Assembly: GCA_902521325.1 (NCBI GenBank)
Contig: CABYRE010000006.1
Span: 1-64,000, forward strand
DNA length: 64,000 bases
Direction of reading: 5' to 3'
Source of the DNA: an uncultured Alphaproteobacteria bacterium
GTDB lineage: Bacteria > Pseudomonadota > Alphaproteobacteria > HIMB59 > GCA-002718135
Positions 16,611 to 25,488 of the stretch are shown piece by piece (the stretch's first letter is position 1; each line of letters opens with the position of its first letter). The position numbers and the translations under genes are program-made. Below the pieces are notes generated by a model that did not search any database, was not told where the DNA came from, and worked only from the letters and a program-made list of their open reading frames with translations.

Positions 16611-18695
16611 ATGTCTATTAATTTAGAATTAGAAAAAAAAATATTAAACCTTATTAAATCTTTTAACCAGAATTTATTTGACGAGGTTATAAAAGATGCA
16701 AGTGATTTATATAAAGAAATAAATAATATATCTGTTATACCAAATTTGATAGGTGCCTCGTATGCAGGTAAAAATAATCATGAAAATGCAGTAATATATT
16801 ATAAAAAGGCATTAGCAATAGATCATAACAATACGGAAATATTAAATAATCTTGCTAAAAGTCTCCTAGCGATTAATCTTTATGATGAAGCAATTGATAA
16901 GTTACAGAAATCGATAATTTTAGATGATAAAAATTATGATACTTATTTTAATTTAGGAATTATTAATTTTAATAAAGGTGAATATGATGAGTCCTTAAAA
17001 AATTACAAACATGCTATAAAACTCAATAATCAGATTGATAAAATACATTACAATATGGCAATTACACTTTCAAAAAAAGGTAATAATAAAAAGGCTATAA
17101 ATTTTTTTCTTAAAACCCTAAGGTTAAATCCGAGACATATTAAAGCATTAAACAACATTGGTTTGCTTTACATTGATAATAATAATTATGAACTTGCATT
17201 TAATTATTTGAAAAAAGCTATTGATTTAAATCCAGTATATTCAAAAGCCTATAACAATCTAGGGGCATTATATTTTCAAATTAAAGATTACAAACAAGCT
17301 CTGTATTGCTTTGATAAAGCATTTAAATTAGATAAAAATCTTTTAAGTGCAGGAGTTCAAAAATATTTTTTAAAAAGGCTTTCTTGTGATTGGTCTGATG
17401 AAAAAGATTTAAAATCACTTTTAATTAAAACAACAAATTCTGATGAATTTGTATCTCCATGGTTTTGTTTATCTATGGAAGATAATATTAATAACCACTA
17501 TTTAAGAGCAAAAAAATTTTCTAGTAAATTTAAATTAAAAAAAGAAAATCATAATTCGTACTTAAATAAAAAATTAAGAATTGGTTATTATGCAGCAGAT
17601 TTTCATCAACATGCAGGTATGATAAATATGGAAGGTATATTCAAAAATCACAATAAAGATGAATTTGAAATAATTGGTTTTTATTATGGTGATATAAAAA
17701 AAGATGAAACACATTACAGGATAAAAAAGAATTTCAATAAATTTTTTTATGTCAATGATCTTGATGATGAAGAAATTTTGAATTTATCTTTAGAAAATAA
17801 AATTGATATCGCTATTTATAGAGCGGGTTTAACCGTTAATGCTAGAAGTAGTATTTTTAGTAAAAAGATTGCTCCAATTCAGGTAAATTTTCTTGGCTAT
17901 CAAGGAACAACTGGACAGGAAGGTATTGATTACATAGTTGCAGATGAATATGTTATTCCAAAAAACCAAGAAAACTTTTACACTGAAAATATTATATATT
18001 TACCTGGAAGTTATTTTCCAAGAGATAACAATAGAACAATTGGAAAGAAAAAATTTACTAGAAACGAATTAAAAATTTCAGAAAATTCATTTGTCTTCTG
18101 TAATTTTAATAACTCCTACAAAATAACTTTGGAAGAATTTGAAATTTGGATGAAGCTACTTCAAAAAATTGATAACTCAATATTATTGCTTTTAGAAACA
18201 AATGACGAAATGAAAAAAAATTTGTATTTTGAAGCGGAGAAATTCAAAATTAATAATGATAGAATAGTGTTTTTAAAAAAAACAATTTTTGAAGATCATT
18301 TATCAAGACATCATTTAGCTGATCTTTTTTTAGATACCTTTAACTATAACGCCCACACAACTGCAGTAGACGCATTATGGACTGGATTACCAATAATAAC
18401 TAAGCCTGGTAACAGTTTTTCATCAAGAGTCTGTGGAAGTCTATTAAAATTTTTTGATTTAGATGAATTGATTCTAAAAAATAAAGATGAGTATTATAAT
18501 AAAGCTTTAGAACTGGCAGAAAACCAACATAAGTTAAAAGCAATAAAAAATAAAATAGTGAAGCATAGGGACTCAAATAAATATTTCGATCCCAAAAACT
18601 ATACTTTAAATTTAGAAAAAGCTTACAAAAAAATTCATGCAATGAGAGTTAATGAAAATAAATTTGAGAATATTCATATTAAAGATATAGAATAA
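16611..18695 (+). CDS. TPR-repeat O-GlcNAc transferase (SPINDLY-type)
   Basis: A 694-residue two-part protein. The first about 250 residues hold at least six tetratricopeptide repeats (for example AVIYYKKALAIDHNN, ALNNIGLLYIDNNNYELAF, AYNNLGALYFQIKDY). Residues about 320-680 match the glycosyltransferase 41 family: NFLGYQGTTGQEGIDYIVAD, a DLFLDTFNYNAHTTAVDALW UDP-binding segment and WTGLPIIT. Such enzymes put a sugar on Ser/Thr of target proteins, often flagellin or surface proteins; the target here is unknown. It is divergent from galE, which could supply UDP-sugars. The coding sequence is very AT-rich and Asn/Lys-heavy compared with its neighbours. Confidence 0.9.
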   Translation: MSINLELEKKILNLIKSFNQNLFDEVIKDASDLYKEINNISVIPNLIGASYAGKNNHENAVIYYKKALAIDHNNTEILNNLAKSLLAINLYDEAIDKLQKSIILDDKNYDTYFNLGIINFNKGEYDESLKNYKHAIKLNNQIDKIHYNMAITLSKKGNNKKAINFFLKTLRLNPRHIKALNNIGLLYIDNNNYELAFNYLKKAIDLNPVYSKAYNNLGALYFQIKDYKQALYCFDKAFKLDKNLLSAGVQKYFLKRLSCDWSDEKDLKSLLIKTTNSDEFVSPWFCLSMEDNINNHYLRAKKFSSKFKLKKENHNSYLNKKLRIGYYAADFHQHAGMINMEGIFKNHNKDEFEIIGFYYGDIKKDETHYRIKKNFNKFFYVNDLDDEEILNLSLENKIDIAIYRAGLTVNARSSIFSKKIAPIQVNFLGYQGTTGQEGIDYIVADEYVIPKNQENFYTENIIYLPGSYFPRDNNRTIGKKKFTRNELKISENSFVFCNFNNSYKITLEEFEIWMKLLQKIDNSILLLLETNDEMKKNLYFEAEKFKINNDRIVFLKKTIFEDHLSRHHLADLFLDTFNYNAHTTAVDALWTGLPIITKPGNSFSSRVCGSLLKFFDLDELILKNKDEYYNKALELAENQHKLKAIKNKIVKHRDSNKYFDPKNYTLNLEKAYKKIHAMRVNENKFENIHIKDIE

Positions 18696-18734
18696 AATAT
18701 TCACAAATATTTTAAATATGTTATGCTAACCTTT

Positions 18735-19577
18735 ATGGAATTAATTGATACACATCAGCATCTAATGTACCGTGATCAAGTTGGGTATAGTTGGGCAAAT
18801 GAATTCCCACCAATTGATAAAGGTAATTTTACTTTAGAAGATTATAAAGAACTGACAAAAGACTATGAGATCAAAGGCACACTATTCATGGAAACAGGAG
18901 TAGATGACTCTGATTATAAAAAAGAAACAAAATTCATAAAATCTATAATGGAACAGCCCGGAAGTAATATGAAGGGTTTAATTGTTTCAATAAGACCGGA
19001 AGAGGAAAATGGTTTTGATCAATGGTTGGAAGAAACTATTGATATGAATGTAGTTGGATACAGAAGAATTTTCCACGTAATGCCCGATGAATTTTCACAA
19101 AACACAGTACTAAGAAATAATGTAAAAAAAATTGGGTCAGCTGGGAAACCTTTTGATATTTGTTTTCTGCCAACACAGCTTAAAATTGCAAAAGAATTTG
19201 CAAAAGATTGTGATCAAATGGACTTAGTATTAAATCATTGTGGAGTTCCACCTATTGCATCTGGAGAGATTGATGAATGGGGCAAGGATATTAAATCTCT
19301 TTCTGAACTTCCTAATGTTACTTGTAAATTATCAGGTCTAATGGCCTATTGTGCACCTGGCACTTCCTCTTATGAAACAATAAAGCCATACGTTGATCAT
19401 TCTTTAGAATGTTTTGGTCCCGACAGAATAGTTTGGGGAAGTGATTACCCAGTAGTTAATGCTGGCAAAGGCATTCAAGAGTGGATTAAAGTTACACATA
19501 CTATTCTAGACAATCTTTCAGATGATGAAGCAAGGAAAATTGCAAGCTCTAATGCTGAAAGAATTTATAAGATATAA
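18735..19577 (+). CDS. amidohydrolase family lactonase, L-fuconolactonase-like
   Basis: A cytoplasmic TIM-barrel metal hydrolase of the amidohydrolase-2 family, whose best-studied sugar members open L-fucono-1,5-lactone to L-fuconate. The first-strand HxH motif is IDTHQHLMY, the strand-end histidine is in LVLNHCG, and the terminal aspartate lies in VWGSDYPVV. I take the ATG at 18735 (MELIDTHQ) because the metal motif is then near the terminus as usual; an ATG at 18723 adds four residues. It is convergent with the MetE-like gene. The fucose assignment rests on fuconate dehydratase and later steps being 13 kb away. Confidence 0.8.
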   Translation: MELIDTHQHLMYRDQVGYSWANEFPPIDKGNFTLEDYKELTKDYEIKGTLFMETGVDDSDYKKETKFIKSIMEQPGSNMKGLIVSIRPEEENGFDQWLEETIDMNVVGYRRIFHVMPDEFSQNTVLRNNVKKIGSAGKPFDICFLPTQLKIAKEFAKDCDQMDLVLNHCGVPPIASGEIDEWGKDIKSLSELPNVTCKLSGLMAYCAPGTSSYETIKPYVDHSLECFGPDRIVWGSDYPVVNAGKGIQEWIKVTHTILDNLSDDEARKIASSNAERIYKI

Positions 19578-20606
19578 TTATAGTTTTTTTGCAGTAGCAA
19601 CTAATATTTTTATTTTATTTTTAACAATATCTATTGGTACATGACCAAATCCGCACTCACTTGTTAATAATATTTTTTCTTTAGGAAAATATTCCAGCGC
19701 AGGTGTTATAGCTTTTATAATATCTTCCTCAGTTTCTGTTTTGTCAATTCTTTGATCAATTACGCCAAGAGACACTTTTCCATCAAATTTCCAATCGTTA
19801 AATACATCCAACATTTTATAGTGTAAGCTACAGTGCTCTAGATGTATTTCATCAACGTTTAAAATTTTAAATGCTTCAATCATATCAGTGTATTTTCCAA
19901 AAAAACCTCTTTTCCTGTGAGCATTACCACCACATACATGAAGATTAAAATCTACATTAGGAAATTTTTCAATAATTCCATTTAGTATTTCAGCAGCCCA
20001 TTTTGTTTCATTTACATTTTCTGTCCAAACCGGTTCATCAAATTGAATATAATCACATCCTTCATTAACAACTTCTTCTAGTTCTACGGTTAAAGCATTC
20101 GCATAAGCTTTTGCTAAAGCAATGTCATCAGGATAGAGATCAGGTCTTTTATTAACACTAAATCTTGCTAGCATATGAGGACCTGTTATTGTTTGTTTCA
20201 CTCTTACGTTAGAAGGAGTATTTTCTCTTGCCAACCTCCATTTTTTTGCCAAACCAGTTTTCAGATTTTTAACTTCATCTTTTACAACTGCGCACTCAAT
20301 TCCAAATCCTTTTGTTCCATGGGTCTTGCTTAAATCCACACCTTTGATTGAACCACCGAGGGTGAAATCTTTGCGAATTTTATTTATTGCATCAACCCCA
20401 TCCAGTCGTAATTGGTAGAACCAATACATATTTTCTCTATATCCTTCACCATCAGTAATTATATCAAGACCAAGATCAGACTGTTCTTTAACTGCCCATT
20501 TAATCATTTCAAAAGACTCTTCTTCTGAAACACTTGGTTTACGAAGTGTATCTTTTTGTACTTCTTTCCTTGGATAACTACCTGTGACTGTTGTTGTGTA
20601 GCTCAT
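19578..20606 (-). CDS. MetE C-terminal-domain-like methyltransferase
   Basis: A 342-residue protein matching only the catalytic C-terminal barrel of cobalamin-independent methionine synthase, without the N-terminal half. Zinc-site candidates are conserved: HVCGGN near 223 (His and Cys) and SECGFG near 315 (Cys). The DITDGE and QFDEPVW motifs of the UROD/MetE fold are also present. It would move a methyl group to a thiol such as homocysteine, but the methyl donor is unknown. It is third in a minus-strand operon after a mutarotase and a sugar-nucleotide-type dehydrogenase, with a 3-base spacer, which is an odd place for methionine synthesis. Confidence 0.82.
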   Translation of the reverse strand: MSYTTTVTGSYPRKEVQKDTLRKPSVSEEESFEMIKWAVKEQSDLGLDIITDGEGYRENMYWFYQLRLDGVDAINKIRKDFTLGGSIKGVDLSKTHGTKGFGIECAVVKDEVKNLKTGLAKKWRLARENTPSNVRVKQTITGPHMLARFSVNKRPDLYPDDIALAKAYANALTVELEEVVNEGCDYIQFDEPVWTENVNETKWAAEILNGIIEKFPNVDFNLHVCGGNAHRKRGFFGKYTDMIEAFKILNVDEIHLEHCSLHYKMLDVFNDWKFDGKVSLGVIDQRIDKTETEEDIIKAITPALEYFPKEKILLTSECGFGHVPIDIVKNKIKILVATAKKL

Positions 20607-20609
20607 ATA

Positions 20610-21572
20610 TCAATTACTCTCTCTTACATCTTGTATAAGACATTTAACACCTTCTTCAAAGGATCTTGGATTAAAATCTATTTCTTTTCGAATTCTTTCA
20701 TCATTTTGATCATCAATTAATGGCGTTGATTTTACATTTTCATCAAAATAGATTTCTGCATCTGGAATTATTTTTTTAACAGTTGCTTCTAATTGACCAC
20801 CATCTAAAGTTTCAGCACCTGTATTAAAGCAAGAATAATTTAAAGTTTCTTTTAATGCTAAACGAACAAGTTGTTCAGCACAATCATCTACATAAATCCA
20901 ATTGTCTCTATTTTTTTTTGAAAATGGTAAATGAGCTGCTTGTCCCAAAGCAGGTTTAGCGGCGAAATCTTCAGCCCAGTTTATTGCAGTGTTCTGTCTT
21001 CCATATCCAAAAACTACAGATGGTCTTGTGTAGGCAATACTGCATCCATGTTTTTTGATATATTTTTCTGCCATAAACTCATTAAGCAGTTTCATTACTC
21101 CATAAGTATAAAAATGATTATTAATTCCAGAGTAATCATCTTCTGAAACTGCTCTGTCACCAAAAAATTCTTGATGAGCACCGTAAACTGTTTCGCTACT
21201 AGCAAAGACCAAGCGTCTAATTTTATATTTAACAACCATGTCAAACATAGAAGTAGTTCCAACAATATTTATTTTACTGGCAAGTAATGGGTTTTCTTCA
21301 CATATTGATCCAATTCCATAGGCTAAATTAATAACAGAGTCTATTTTGTTATTCTGAAAAATATTTTCAATCTGTTGATGATCAGTAATATCTAATTTTT
21401 GATATTTTATTTTGTCTTTATCTTTTCCAATTTTTAAGATGTTTTTTTCAAGTTTATGTTTATTTTTTTCAATATCAAGATCAGTAACTAAAACGTCAAT
21501 ATTTCTTTCCAATAATTGAAGTACAACTTTAGATCCAATAAATCCCAAACCACCTGTGACTAAAACCGTCAT
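20610..21572 (-). CDS. NAD-dependent epimerase/dehydratase family protein
   Basis: A 320-residue extended short-chain dehydrogenase. The cofactor loop is GGLGFIGSKVV at 7-17, the catalytic serine region VFASSETVYG lies near 122-131 and the Tyr-Lys pair is in YGVMK near 155. Residues QNTAINWAEDF and DNWIYVDDCAEQ belong to the variable substrate domain. It sits between a 6-deoxysugar mutarotase and the MetE-like gene, 3 bases from each. From that position it could oxidise the sugar that the mutarotase interconverts, which would be the missing L-fucose or L-rhamnose dehydrogenase step; this is inference only. Confidence 0.85.
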   Translation of the reverse strand: MTVLVTGGLGFIGSKVVLQLLERNIDVLVTDLDIEKNKHKLEKNILKIGKDKDKIKYQKLDITDHQQIENIFQNNKIDSVINLAYGIGSICEENPLLASKINIVGTTSMFDMVVKYKIRRLVFASSETVYGAHQEFFGDRAVSEDDYSGINNHFYTYGVMKLLNEFMAEKYIKKHGCSIAYTRPSVVFGYGRQNTAINWAEDFAAKPALGQAAHLPFSKKNRDNWIYVDDCAEQLVRLALKETLNYSCFNTGAETLDGGQLEATVKKIIPDAEIYFDENVKSTPLIDDQNDERIRKEIDFNPRSFEEGVKCLIQDVRESN

Positions 21573-21575
21573 TAT

Positions 21576-21905
21576 TTATTCCATAAAAAAAATTTGATCC
21601 ATCATAACCCATGACTCGTTGTCATCATTATTAGGAAATGGATTAAAACAATCAATCATCAATTTAGTCCATTTATCAACAATTGGAATTTGCTGCATCT
21701 TTCCCATGTCTCCATCAAAATCATTTCCAGTGTATTCCAGGTATCCAAACATAAAATCTTCCTTTAAAAAAATACTATAATTTTGAACATTAATTTTTTT
21801 TAACTCCTCTAAAACTTCTGGCCAAACATTTGCATGATTCTTAATATAATATTCTCTTTTTTCATCTTTCAATTTAACAGCCATTCCATATCTTTGTATA
21901 ACCAT
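21576..21905 (-). CDS. L-rhamnose/L-fucose mutarotase
   Basis: A 109-residue dimeric ferredoxin-like-fold protein of the RhaM/FucM family that speeds anomer exchange of 6-deoxyhexoses. The start MVIQRYGMAVKLKDEKREYY with a following HANVWPEV (catalytic His) matches the family well. A central NYSIFLKEDFMFGYLEY strand pair and the C-terminal MDQIFFME are also typical. It is the first gene of a three-gene minus-strand operon. A minus-strand GGAGG stands a few bases before its start (21910-21914). It is divergent from the Gfo/Idh gene at 22055 that leads the importer operon. Confidence 0.92.
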   Translation of the reverse strand: MVIQRYGMAVKLKDEKREYYIKNHANVWPEVLEELKKINVQNYSIFLKEDFMFGYLEYTGNDFDGDMGKMQQIPIVDKWTKLMIDCFNPFPNNDDNESWVMMDQIFFME

Positions 21906-22001
21906 GCATCCTCCTTAATTTTAATAATTAACTTAGCACAGATCTAATAATGAAATGAAATAAAATCATTAATTATTTGTTATTTTTCTTTCCAAAATTT
22001 A

Positions 22002-22007
22002 TATAAT
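22002..22007 (+). promoter_or_regulatory. candidate -10 box for the importer operon
   Basis: A perfect TATAAT lies 47 bases before the oxidoreductase start, in the 149-base spacer between two divergent sugar operons. A TTGTTA at 21977-21982 could be the -35 element but the 19-base spacing is long. The spacer would be the natural site for a sugar-responsive operator, but I found no clear inverted repeat. Confidence 0.3.
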
Positions 22008-22054
22008 TGTATGATTTATTGCTTTTTTAAAAAATTTAGATAGAAATATTTTCT

Positions 22055-23140
22055 ATGGAAAAAATTAGTGCTGAGGATATAGTTAATTTAAATACTGTTT
22101 GGGAACTACCAAAAAATAAAAAGCCAATAGCGATTATTGGAGCTGGCGGCATAGTAAGCGATGCTCATCTCCCAGCATATAAAAAAGCTGGGTTTCCTGT
22201 TCTTGGTATATATGATCCTGATCTAGACAAAGCAAAAAAGTGTGCTGAAAATTTTTCTATAGAAAAAATTTATTCTAGTGAGGAAGAGGCTCTTTCAGAA
22301 AAGGACGCAGTATTTGATATTGCAGTACCTCCACAAGTTCTACTTGGTATTGTTCAAAAATTACCTACAAATTCCGTATGTCAATTGCAAAAACCTATGG
22401 GTAATAGTATGACTCAGGCAAAAAGGATCAAAGAAATTATTCATGAAAAAAATATTATTGCATGTGTTAATTTACAATTAAAATTTAGCCCTATGATGAT
22501 AGCTTTAAGAGAAGCTATAGATAGAAATATGTTAGGTAAACTAACTGAATTAGAAATAAGTTTAAGCGTAGGCACTCCTTGGCATCTTTGGCCTTTTCTG
22601 GAGACATTAGATAATGTTGAAGTCCCCTTACACTCTATTCATTATTTAGATTGGATACGATCAGTTCTTGGCAATCCAACAAGTGTACATTGCAAATCAG
22701 TAAAACATCCTAATCTACCAAACTTAGCAGATGCTAGATCAAGTATAATTCTTCAATATGAAGATGATATCAGATGCTGTTTATCTATAAATCATACTCA
22801 TGATAATTCTTCACACGGTATGAAACACTCGCATGCTTATGCTAGAGTTGAGGGCTTGGATGGAGCTGCTTATATTAAATTTGGGTTGCTGCTTAACTAT
22901 CCGAACGGTGAACCAGAAGAGATCGAAATTTCCACAAAAGATACAGAATGGACTAAAGTCAACAATGTTGGAACTTGGTTCCCTGATGCATTTATAGGCA
23001 CTATGTCCAGTCTACAAAGATATGCTTCTGGAGAAGAAGCAGAACTAACTCATTCGGTTGATAACGCTTATAACACAATGGCACTTGTATATGCTTGTTT
23101 AGAGTCAAATACGCAACCTGGGACAATAGTTCACTATTAG
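22055..23140 (+). CDS. Gfo/Idh/MocA family oxidoreductase
   Basis: A 361-residue NAD(P)-dependent sugar or polyol oxidoreductase. The Rossmann loop is IGAGGIVSDAHLPAY at about 28-42. The usual EKP active-site triplet is QKP here (CQLQKPMG near 108-115), so the Lys is kept but the Glu is Gln. The C-terminal beta-sheet domain includes HSIHYLDWIRSVLG, a DxxxH-type segment. It is the first gene of an operon with a complete MalFGK-type importer, so it probably acts on the imported sugar or its lactone form. Confidence 0.9.
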   Translation: MEKISAEDIVNLNTVWELPKNKKPIAIIGAGGIVSDAHLPAYKKAGFPVLGIYDPDLDKAKKCAENFSIEKIYSSEEEALSEKDAVFDIAVPPQVLLGIVQKLPTNSVCQLQKPMGNSMTQAKRIKEIIHEKNIIACVNLQLKFSPMMIALREAIDRNMLGKLTELEISLSVGTPWHLWPFLETLDNVEVPLHSIHYLDWIRSVLGNPTSVHCKSVKHPNLPNLADARSSIILQYEDDIRCCLSINHTHDNSSHGMKHSHAYARVEGLDGAAYIKFGLLLNYPNGEPEEIEISTKDTEWTKVNNVGTWFPDAFIGTMSSLQRYASGEEAELTHSVDNAYNTMALVYACLESNTQPGTIVHY

Positions 23141-23222
23141 TAAAAATTTTGACTAAAGTTATTGAATTTTTATCAAATAATTGCATCATAGATTTATTAA
23201 TTAACTAATTTATGGAGGAATG

Positions 23223-24548
23223 ATGTTAAGATTATTTTTATCATTGATTCTTGCCGTTTCTTTTTTTGGTTCTTTTTCAGCAAAAGCAGAAACTGAATTA
23301 TGGGGAGATTATTCAGGTGTAACTCTAAGAGTTAAACTGATCGGTGGAGGTCAATACGAAGGTTTATATAATGAAGTAATTCCATGGTGGGAAGAAAACA
23401 CTGGTGGAAAAATCGAAATCGTAACACAAAAAAATCACTTTGAATTAGACAAAGAGATTAAAAAAGATATTGCCTCAGGCAATCTTGACTTTTGTGTAGC
23501 TTCAAATCATACAAGTTTTGCGGCTCAATACGGAAGTATCTACACTGATCTAAATGATATTATGCCAGCGTCAGTTTTAGCTGACTATACACCATTAATT
23601 TTAGATCACTCAACAGTTGATGGAAGACTTGTTCAAATGCCAAGACACAGTGATGTTAGCAGTTTGTATTATCAAAAAAGTTTATATGAAGATGCAGACA
23701 ATAAAGCTAATTTCAAAGCTGAATATGGTTATGAGTTAACGCCACCAGATACTTGGGATCAAGTTAAGGATCAGTCAATTTTCTTTTCTAATCCACCTGA
23801 TTTTTATGGAACTCAATATGTTGGAAAAGAAGAAGCTATTGCAGGTCGTTTCTATGAACTAGTAGTAGCAAACGGAGGCGCTTTATTTGACGAAGACTAT
23901 AGACCAATATTTAACTCTGATGCTGGTGTTGAATCGCTTGAGTGGTTTATCGATCTTTACAATGCAAAAGCAGTTCCTGAAGGAGTTTTAAACTATCTAT
24001 GGGATGATACAGGCTTAGGTTTTGCAAGTGGAACAATTGCAATGAACCTTGATTGGGCAGGATGGGCTGCTTTCTTTAATGATCCTGAAAACTCTAAAGT
24101 CGCTGGTGATATTGGTCTAATTAGAGCTCCTATGGGTTCTGGTGGATTAAGAACAGGATGGTCAGGTTCACACACCTTCTCAATGACTGAAACTTGTCCT
24201 AATAAAGATGCAGCTGCATCTTTCTTGTGGGCTCTAACAAGTAACAAAGCTCAAATGATTGAAGCAAGAGCTGGGTTATCACCAACAAGACCAGCAATTT
24301 GGGATGCTATTATAGCTGAAAAAGAAGCTGAAGGTGATGAGTTCATGTTAATGGTATTTGAAACATTCAAACAATCATTATCATTAGATGCTTTTACTCC
24401 CCCACTAATTCCAGAGTGGATTGAGTTTACTAACGTGCTATATCCTGAACTTCAGGCAGCAATTTTAGGTGATAAAACACCTCAAGAAGCATTAGAAACT
24501 GCTTCAAAAAAAGCTACTGAAATTATGGAAGACGCAGGTTACTTCTAA
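23223..24548 (+). CDS. sugar ABC transporter substrate-binding protein
   Basis: A periplasmic extracellular solute-binding protein (family 1, MalE/UgpB type) of about 441 residues. A signal peptide of about 22 residues ends in SAKA before ETELWG. The mature part has the GLIRAPMGSGGLRTGWSGSH and NKDAAASFLWALTS patterns typical of carbohydrate binders. An ATG at 23220 touches the GGAGG at 23214-23218, so I take the second ATG at 23223. A perfect hairpin follows the stop and separates this gene from its two permeases. Substrate is unknown; context suggests a deoxysugar or its glycoside. Confidence 0.93.
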   Translation: MLRLFLSLILAVSFFGSFSAKAETELWGDYSGVTLRVKLIGGGQYEGLYNEVIPWWEENTGGKIEIVTQKNHFELDKEIKKDIASGNLDFCVASNHTSFAAQYGSIYTDLNDIMPASVLADYTPLILDHSTVDGRLVQMPRHSDVSSLYYQKSLYEDADNKANFKAEYGYELTPPDTWDQVKDQSIFFSNPPDFYGTQYVGKEEAIAGRFYELVVANGGALFDEDYRPIFNSDAGVESLEWFIDLYNAKAVPEGVLNYLWDDTGLGFASGTIAMNLDWAGWAAFFNDPENSKVAGDIGLIRAPMGSGGLRTGWSGSHTFSMTETCPNKDAAASFLWALTSNKAQMIEARAGLSPTRPAIWDAIIAEKEAEGDEFMLMVFETFKQSLSLDAFTPPLIPEWIEFTNVLYPELQAAILGDKTPQEALETASKKATEIMEDAGYF

Positions 24549-24560
24549 AAATATTTTTCC

Positions 24561-24584
24561 AAGCTCTATTCTAAAATAGAGCTT
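24561..24584 (+). terminator. intra-operon hairpin after substrate-binding-protein gene
   Basis: A perfect 10-bp inverted repeat, AAGCTCTATT and AATAGAGCTT, encloses the 4-base loop CTAA, 12 bases after the stop. The following bases are GGTTTCCCTTT, which is not a clean U tract. It more likely gives partial termination or protects the 3' end of the binding-protein mRNA so that this gene is expressed above the permeases. Confidence 0.7.
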
Positions 24585-24600
24585 GGTTTCCCTTTAATAA

Positions 24601-25488
24601 ATGAAAAAATTTCTCAATGGACCATGGGTTTTAATATTACCTACAATAATAGTTTTAACATGTGTTGTGTTTTTACCATTATTAATTTCTTTATGGACTA
24701 GTTTTACTCCGTTTAAACTTACTAAACCAGATACACTGTATAGATTTGTTGGATTTAGAAATTATGAGAGATTAATTGGTGATTACGATTTTTGGGTTGC
24801 ATTTGGTAGAACGGTTTTGTTTTTAACAATTGCATTGAACCTTGAACTTGTTTTTGGATTAGGCATTGCTTTATTAATAAACAAAATTACTTACGCTCAA
24901 AAAACACTTAGAACATTGATGATGTTTCCAATGATGTTTTCTCCTATACTTGTTGGCTTCCAATGGAAATATATTTTTAATGATAATATTGGATTACTAA
25001 ACAATTTTTTACGTGAATTTGGAGTCATTAATCCTATCCCTTGGTTGGTAGATGCAACTTTAGCAAATATTTCAATAATGGCAGCTGAAATTTGGTCTAG
25101 TACTTCAGTTTTTGCGATACTCCTTTTAGCAGGCTTAATGGGTATACCAAAAGATCCAATAGAGGCTGCTAAAGTTGATGGTTGTAATTCTTGGCAAGTT
25201 TTTAAAAATATAACACTTCCTTTCTTAATGCCTTTTATTTTTATTGCGATGACTATCAGATCTTTAGATGTTGCAAGAGCTTATGATATTGTGCAAATGA
25301 TGACAGGGGGAGGCCCTGCTAAAAGAACAGAGTTATTGTGGACTCTAATTTCAAGAACTGGCTATGTTGATGCAAAAATGGGTATGGCAAATGCTATGTC
25401 TTATATTTCAATTTTTTTATCAATCGCCTTTACTTTCTTTTTCTTTTATAAATTAATGGAGGCAAGAAAAATATTAAGCTATGACTAA
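24601..25488 (+). CDS. sugar ABC transporter permease (MalF-type)
   Basis: A 295-residue inner-membrane permease with six predicted helices. The first is WVLILPTIIVLTCVVFLPLL. The cytoplasmic EAA loop that docks the ATPase is EAAKVDGCNSWQVFKNITLP near residue 189. It begins 16 bases after the hairpin and overlaps the second permease by 8 nt. The conserved TGGGPAKRTELL motif near the C-terminus is typical of UgpA/MalF-like subunits. It works with the products of the genes at 23223, 25481 and 26341. Confidence 0.94.
   Translation: MKKFLNGPWVLILPTIIVLTCVVFLPLLISLWTSFTPFKLTKPDTLYRFVGFRNYERLIGDYDFWVAFGRTVLFLTIALNLELVFGLGIALLINKITYAQKTLRTLMMFPMMFSPILVGFQWKYIFNDNIGLLNNFLREFGVINPIPWLVDATLANISIMAAEIWSSTSVFAILLLAGLMGIPKDPIEAAKVDGCNSWQVFKNITLPFLMPFIFIAMTIRSLDVARAYDIVQMMTGGGPAKRTELLWTLISRTGYVDAKMGMANAMSYISIFLSIAFTFFFFYKLMEARKILSYD

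Noticed and set aside
21906-22054. SAM-type riboswitch or sugar-repressor operator before the mutarotase operon with the MetE-like gene
   Set aside because: No conserved pseudoknot elements or clear palindromes could be found by eye.
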